Of a stretch of 21,373 bases of DNA, positions 19,001-21,373 are shown piece by piece (position 1 is the stretch's first letter; every line of letters begins with the position of its first letter). This DNA is from JACKJA01 sp050297015 (GTDB lineage Bacteria; Pseudomonadota; Alphaproteobacteria; Micavibrionales; Micavibrionaceae): positions 1 to 21,373 of the forward strand of contig JBNKRZ010000033.1 in NCBI GenBank assembly GCA_050297015.1, written 5' to 3'. The position numbers were made by a program, and so were the translations under genes. A model generated the notes under the pieces. The model was not told where the DNA came from, ran no database searches, and saw nothing but the letters and a program-made list of their open reading frames with translations.

Positions 19001-21109
19001 ATGGCACGCGAATATCCTATCGACCACTACCGGAACTTCGGCATTATGGCGCACATCGACGCGGGTAAAACCACGACGACCGAGCGTATTTTGTACTACT
19101 CCGGGAAGTCCCATAAAATCGGGGAAGTGCACGATGGTGCGGCTACGATGGACTGGATGGAGCAAGAGCAAGAGCGCGGTATTACGATTACCTCCGCTGC
19201 GACGACGACGTTCTGGAATGGCCCGGCCCATGGTGTTGATCCGGAAGGGCGCTTCCGTTTGAATATTATCGACACACCGGGACACGTGGACTTCACGATT
19301 GAGGTTGAACGTTCTCTGCGCGTGCTTGATGGTGCCGTTGCCGTGTTTGATGCGAATGCCGGTGTTGAGCCGCAGACCGAAACGGTTTGGCGTCAAGCTG
19401 ATAAATACAGCGTGCCGCGCATGTGTTTCGTGAACAAAATGGATAAAATCGGTGCGGACTTCTACAACACGGTTGATATGATTGTTGACCGTTTGGGCGC
19501 GCAGCCTTGTGTGATTCAGTTGCCGATCGGTGCGGAAAGTGAATTTGCCGGGCTTGTTGACCTGGTGAAAATGAAAGCTATCGTTTGGGATGGCGAGCAA
19601 CTGGGCGCAACGTATCAGGAAAACGATATTCCTGCGGATCTGGCTGATAAGGCGGCTGAATGGCGCGAAAAACTTATTGAGCTTGTTGTTGAGCAAGATG
19701 ATGCGGCGATGGAAGCTTACCTCGAAGGTAATGAGCCGGATGAAGCGACGCTGAAAAAATGTATCCGTAAGGGTACGATTGCCGGTGACTTTGTTCCGGT
19801 TCTGTGTGGCTCTGCTTTCAAAAACAAAGGTGTGCAGCCGATGCTGGATGCTGTTGTTGACTATCTGCCGAGCCCGCTGGATATCGGCGCGGTGAAAGGC
19901 GTGAAAGTTGACTCCGATGAAGCCGACAGTCGCAAGCCGGATGATGCGGAAGGTTTCTCCGCTCTGGCGTTCAAGATTATGAATGACCCGTTTGTTGGTT
20001 CTCTGACGTTTGCGCGTATTTATTCCGGTAAGTTGGAATCCGGTTCCTACGTGGAAAACACTGTAAAAGGCAAGCGTGAGCGTATCGGCCGTATGTTGCT
20101 GATGCACTCCAACAACCGTGAGGAAATCAAAGAGGCATTCGCCGGTGATATTGTGGCCCTCGTTGGTTTGAAGGACACGACGACCGGGGATACGCTGTGC
20201 GTTAAAGAGGCGCCGATCGTTCTGGAGCGTATGGAATTCCCGGAGCCGGTTATCGAGATTGCGGTTGAGCCGAAAACCAAAGCCGACCAAGAGAAAATGT
20301 CTCAGGCGTTGCAGCGTCTGGCGGCGGAGGATCCTTCCTTCCGGGTGTCTGTCGACCATGAAAGCGGTCAGACGATTCTGAAAGGGATGGGTGAGCTTCA
20401 CCTCGACATTCTTGTTGACCGTATGAAGCGCGAATTCAAAGTTGAGGCCAATATTGGTGCGCCGCAAGTGGCTTACCGTGAAACAATCACGAAGCCGGCT
20501 GAGGTATCTTACACCCACAAAAAACAAACGGGTGGTTCCGGTCAGTTTGCTAAGATGGATGTAATCTTTGAGCCGGTCGAAGCGGGTGAAGGTTACAGCT
20601 TTGAGAGTGAAATTGTCGGTGGTTCCATTCCGAAGGAATACATTCCCGGCGTTGAAAAAGGGATCGAGCAAGCCAAGGAAAGCGGCATTATCGCGGGCTT
20701 CCCTGTGATCGACTTTAAAGTACGTCTGATTGACGGGGCGTACCACGATGTTGACTCTAGCGTTATGGCGTTTGAGATTGCTGCGAAAGCGGCCTTTAAA
20801 GAAGGTATGGCCAAAGCCGGTCCGCAACTGCTGGAACCGATGATGAAGGTTGAAGTGGTCACGCCGGAAGAATATATGGGTGACATCATTGGCGACCTGA
20901 ACTCCCGCCGCGGGCAAGTAGCTGGCATGGGTGATCGCGGGAACGCGAAAGTTGTCGATGCGCATGTGCCGCTGTCCAGCATGTTCGGTTACATTAATAC
21001 GCTGCGTTCGATGTCGCAGGGCCGTGCCCAGTACACGATGCAGTTCGACCACTACGCGCCGGTTCCGGCTAACGTTGTGGCGGAAGTAAAAGAAAGCCTC
21101 GGCGCTTAA
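19001..21109 (+). CDS. fusA: Elongation factor G
   Basis: The 702-aa translational GTPase that drives tRNA-mRNA translocation and, with RRF, ribosome recycling. GTPase motifs are present in order: G1 AHIDAGKT (17-24), G2 around RGITIT (59-64), G3 DTPGH (91-95), G4 NKMDK (145-149) and G5 GSAFK (270-274). The domain IV block VDSSVMAFEIAAKAAFKEG and the C-terminal RGQVAGMGDRG are intact. Length is normal. It lies 44 nt after rpsG, with only a weak ACGGAA-like site before the ATG, and 33 nt before tuf. It is a single full-length bacterial EF-G with no sign of a second copy. Confidence 0.98.
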   Translation: MAREYPIDHYRNFGIMAHIDAGKTTTTERILYYSGKSHKIGEVHDGAATMDWMEQEQERGITITSAATTTFWNGPAHGVDPEGRFRLNIIDTPGHVDFTIEVERSLRVLDGAVAVFDANAGVEPQTETVWRQADKYSVPRMCFVNKMDKIGADFYNTVDMIVDRLGAQPCVIQLPIGAESEFAGLVDLVKMKAIVWDGEQLGATYQENDIPADLADKAAEWREKLIELVVEQDDAAMEAYLEGNEPDEATLKKCIRKGTIAGDFVPVLCGSAFKNKGVQPMLDAVVDYLPSPLDIGAVKGVKVDSDEADSRKPDDAEGFSALAFKIMNDPFVGSLTFARIYSGKLESGSYVENTVKGKRERIGRMLLMHSNNREEIKEAFAGDIVALVGLKDTTTGDTLCVKEAPIVLERMEFPEPVIEIAVEPKTKADQEKMSQALQRLAAEDPSFRVSVDHESGQTILKGMGELHLDILVDRMKREFKVEANIGAPQVAYRETITKPAEVSYTHKKQTGGSGQFAKMDVIFEPVEAGEGYSFESEIVGGSIPKEYIPGVEKGIEQAKESGIIAGFPVIDFKVRLIDGAYHDVDSSVMAFEIAAKAAFKEGMAKAGPQLLEPMMKVEVVTPEEYMGDIIGDLNSRRGQVAGMGDRGNAKVVDAHVPLSSMFGYINTLRSMSQGRAQYTMQFDHYAPVPANVVAEVKESLGA

Positions 21110-21142
21110 TTACAAGATTTTTGGAAAGAAGGAAGAAAAGAA

Positions 21143-21373
21143 ATGTCTAAGGAAAAGTTTGAGCGTAATAAGCCTCACGCGAATATCGGAACGATTGGTC
21201 ACGTTGACCATGGTAAGACGACGCTGACGGCTGCGATTACGAAGTATTTTGGTGAATTCAAGGCGTACGACCAGATTGACGGTGCGCCGGAAGAGCGCGA
21301 GCGCGGGATCACGATTTCGACGGCTCACGTTGAATATGAAACGGACAACCGCCACTACGCTCACGTTGACTGC
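21143..21373 (+). CDS. tuf: Elongation factor Tu, 5' part (continues beyond window)
   Basis: The first 77 codons of EF-Tu, the GTPase that delivers aminoacyl-tRNA to the ribosome. The start MSKEKFERNKPHANIGT is typical. G1 is GHVDHGKT (19-26), the switch I block ERERGITIST is at about 51-60, and the window ends inside the G3 motif (HVDC, with PGH expected next). A GGAAGAAAAG purine-rich site precedes the ATG. It is the fourth gene of the str operon in standard order. Confidence 0.97.
   Translation, partial: MSKEKFERNKPHANIGTIGHVDHGKTTLTAAITKYFGEFKAYDQIDGAPEERERGITISTAHVEYETDNRHYAHVDC

Noticed and set aside
18944..21052. 702-codon open frame antisense to fusA
   Set aside because: It mirrors fusA almost exactly in extent, has no recognisable domain and no ribosome-binding site; it is a by-product of biased codon use in a highly expressed gene.

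Overview
The window is a core-housekeeping segment of a bacterial chromosome. It runs from the 3' part of a 23S rRNA gene through the RNA polymerase/ribosomal protein cluster into the str operon. The 23S/5S layout, the sequence of the ribosomal proteins and RNA polymerase, and the L10 leader fit an alphaproteobacterium of intermediate GC, possibly a deep-branching or Micavibrio-like lineage. That placement is an inference from sequence feel, not from a tree.

Layout. Positions 1-1405: end of an rRNA operon (23S 3' part, spacer, 5S, rho-independent terminator). Positions 1406-1793: a gene-poor patch with a roughly 318-bp inverted-repeat structure around a tiny signal-peptide ORF. Positions 1794-3560 (minus): argS, the only certain minus-strand gene. 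Positions 3749-3943: a small exported protein of unknown function. Positions 4111-4897: secE-nusG. Positions 4898-7361: rplK-rplA-rplJ-rplL, with leaders before rplK and rplJ. Positions 7362-7689: a long rplL-rpoB spacer with a hairpin and a probable internal promoter. Positions 7690-16861: rpoB, an unrecognised AT-rich gene, then rpoC, closed by a strong terminator. Positions 16990-17652: two small unknown genes, one a membrane protein and one a secreted cysteine-containing protein. Positions 17653-18031: a strong promoter and a structured leader. Positions 18032 to the end: rpsL, rpsG, fusA and the start of tuf.

How the genes work together. Almost everything serves transcription and translation: rRNA, ribosomal proteins L11, L1, L10, L7/L12, S12 and S7, elongation factors G and Tu, arginyl-tRNA synthetase, RNA polymerase beta and beta', NusG linking polymerase and ribosome, and SecE for protein export.

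The parts worth a second look are: (1) a 225-codon, AT-rich, signal-peptide-bearing ORF between rpoB and rpoC, overlapping the rpoC start by ATGA; (2) a good Shine-Dalgarno in that ORF placed before an ATA instead of an ATG; (3) an L10 leader followed by a rho-independent terminator just before rplJ, with a seven-base complementarity that could act as an antiterminator; (4) the inverted-repeat element between the rRNA operon and argS; (5) a 19-residue acidic/glycine-rich insertion in ribosomal protein S7; (6) a structured leader of about 290 nt upstream of rpsL.
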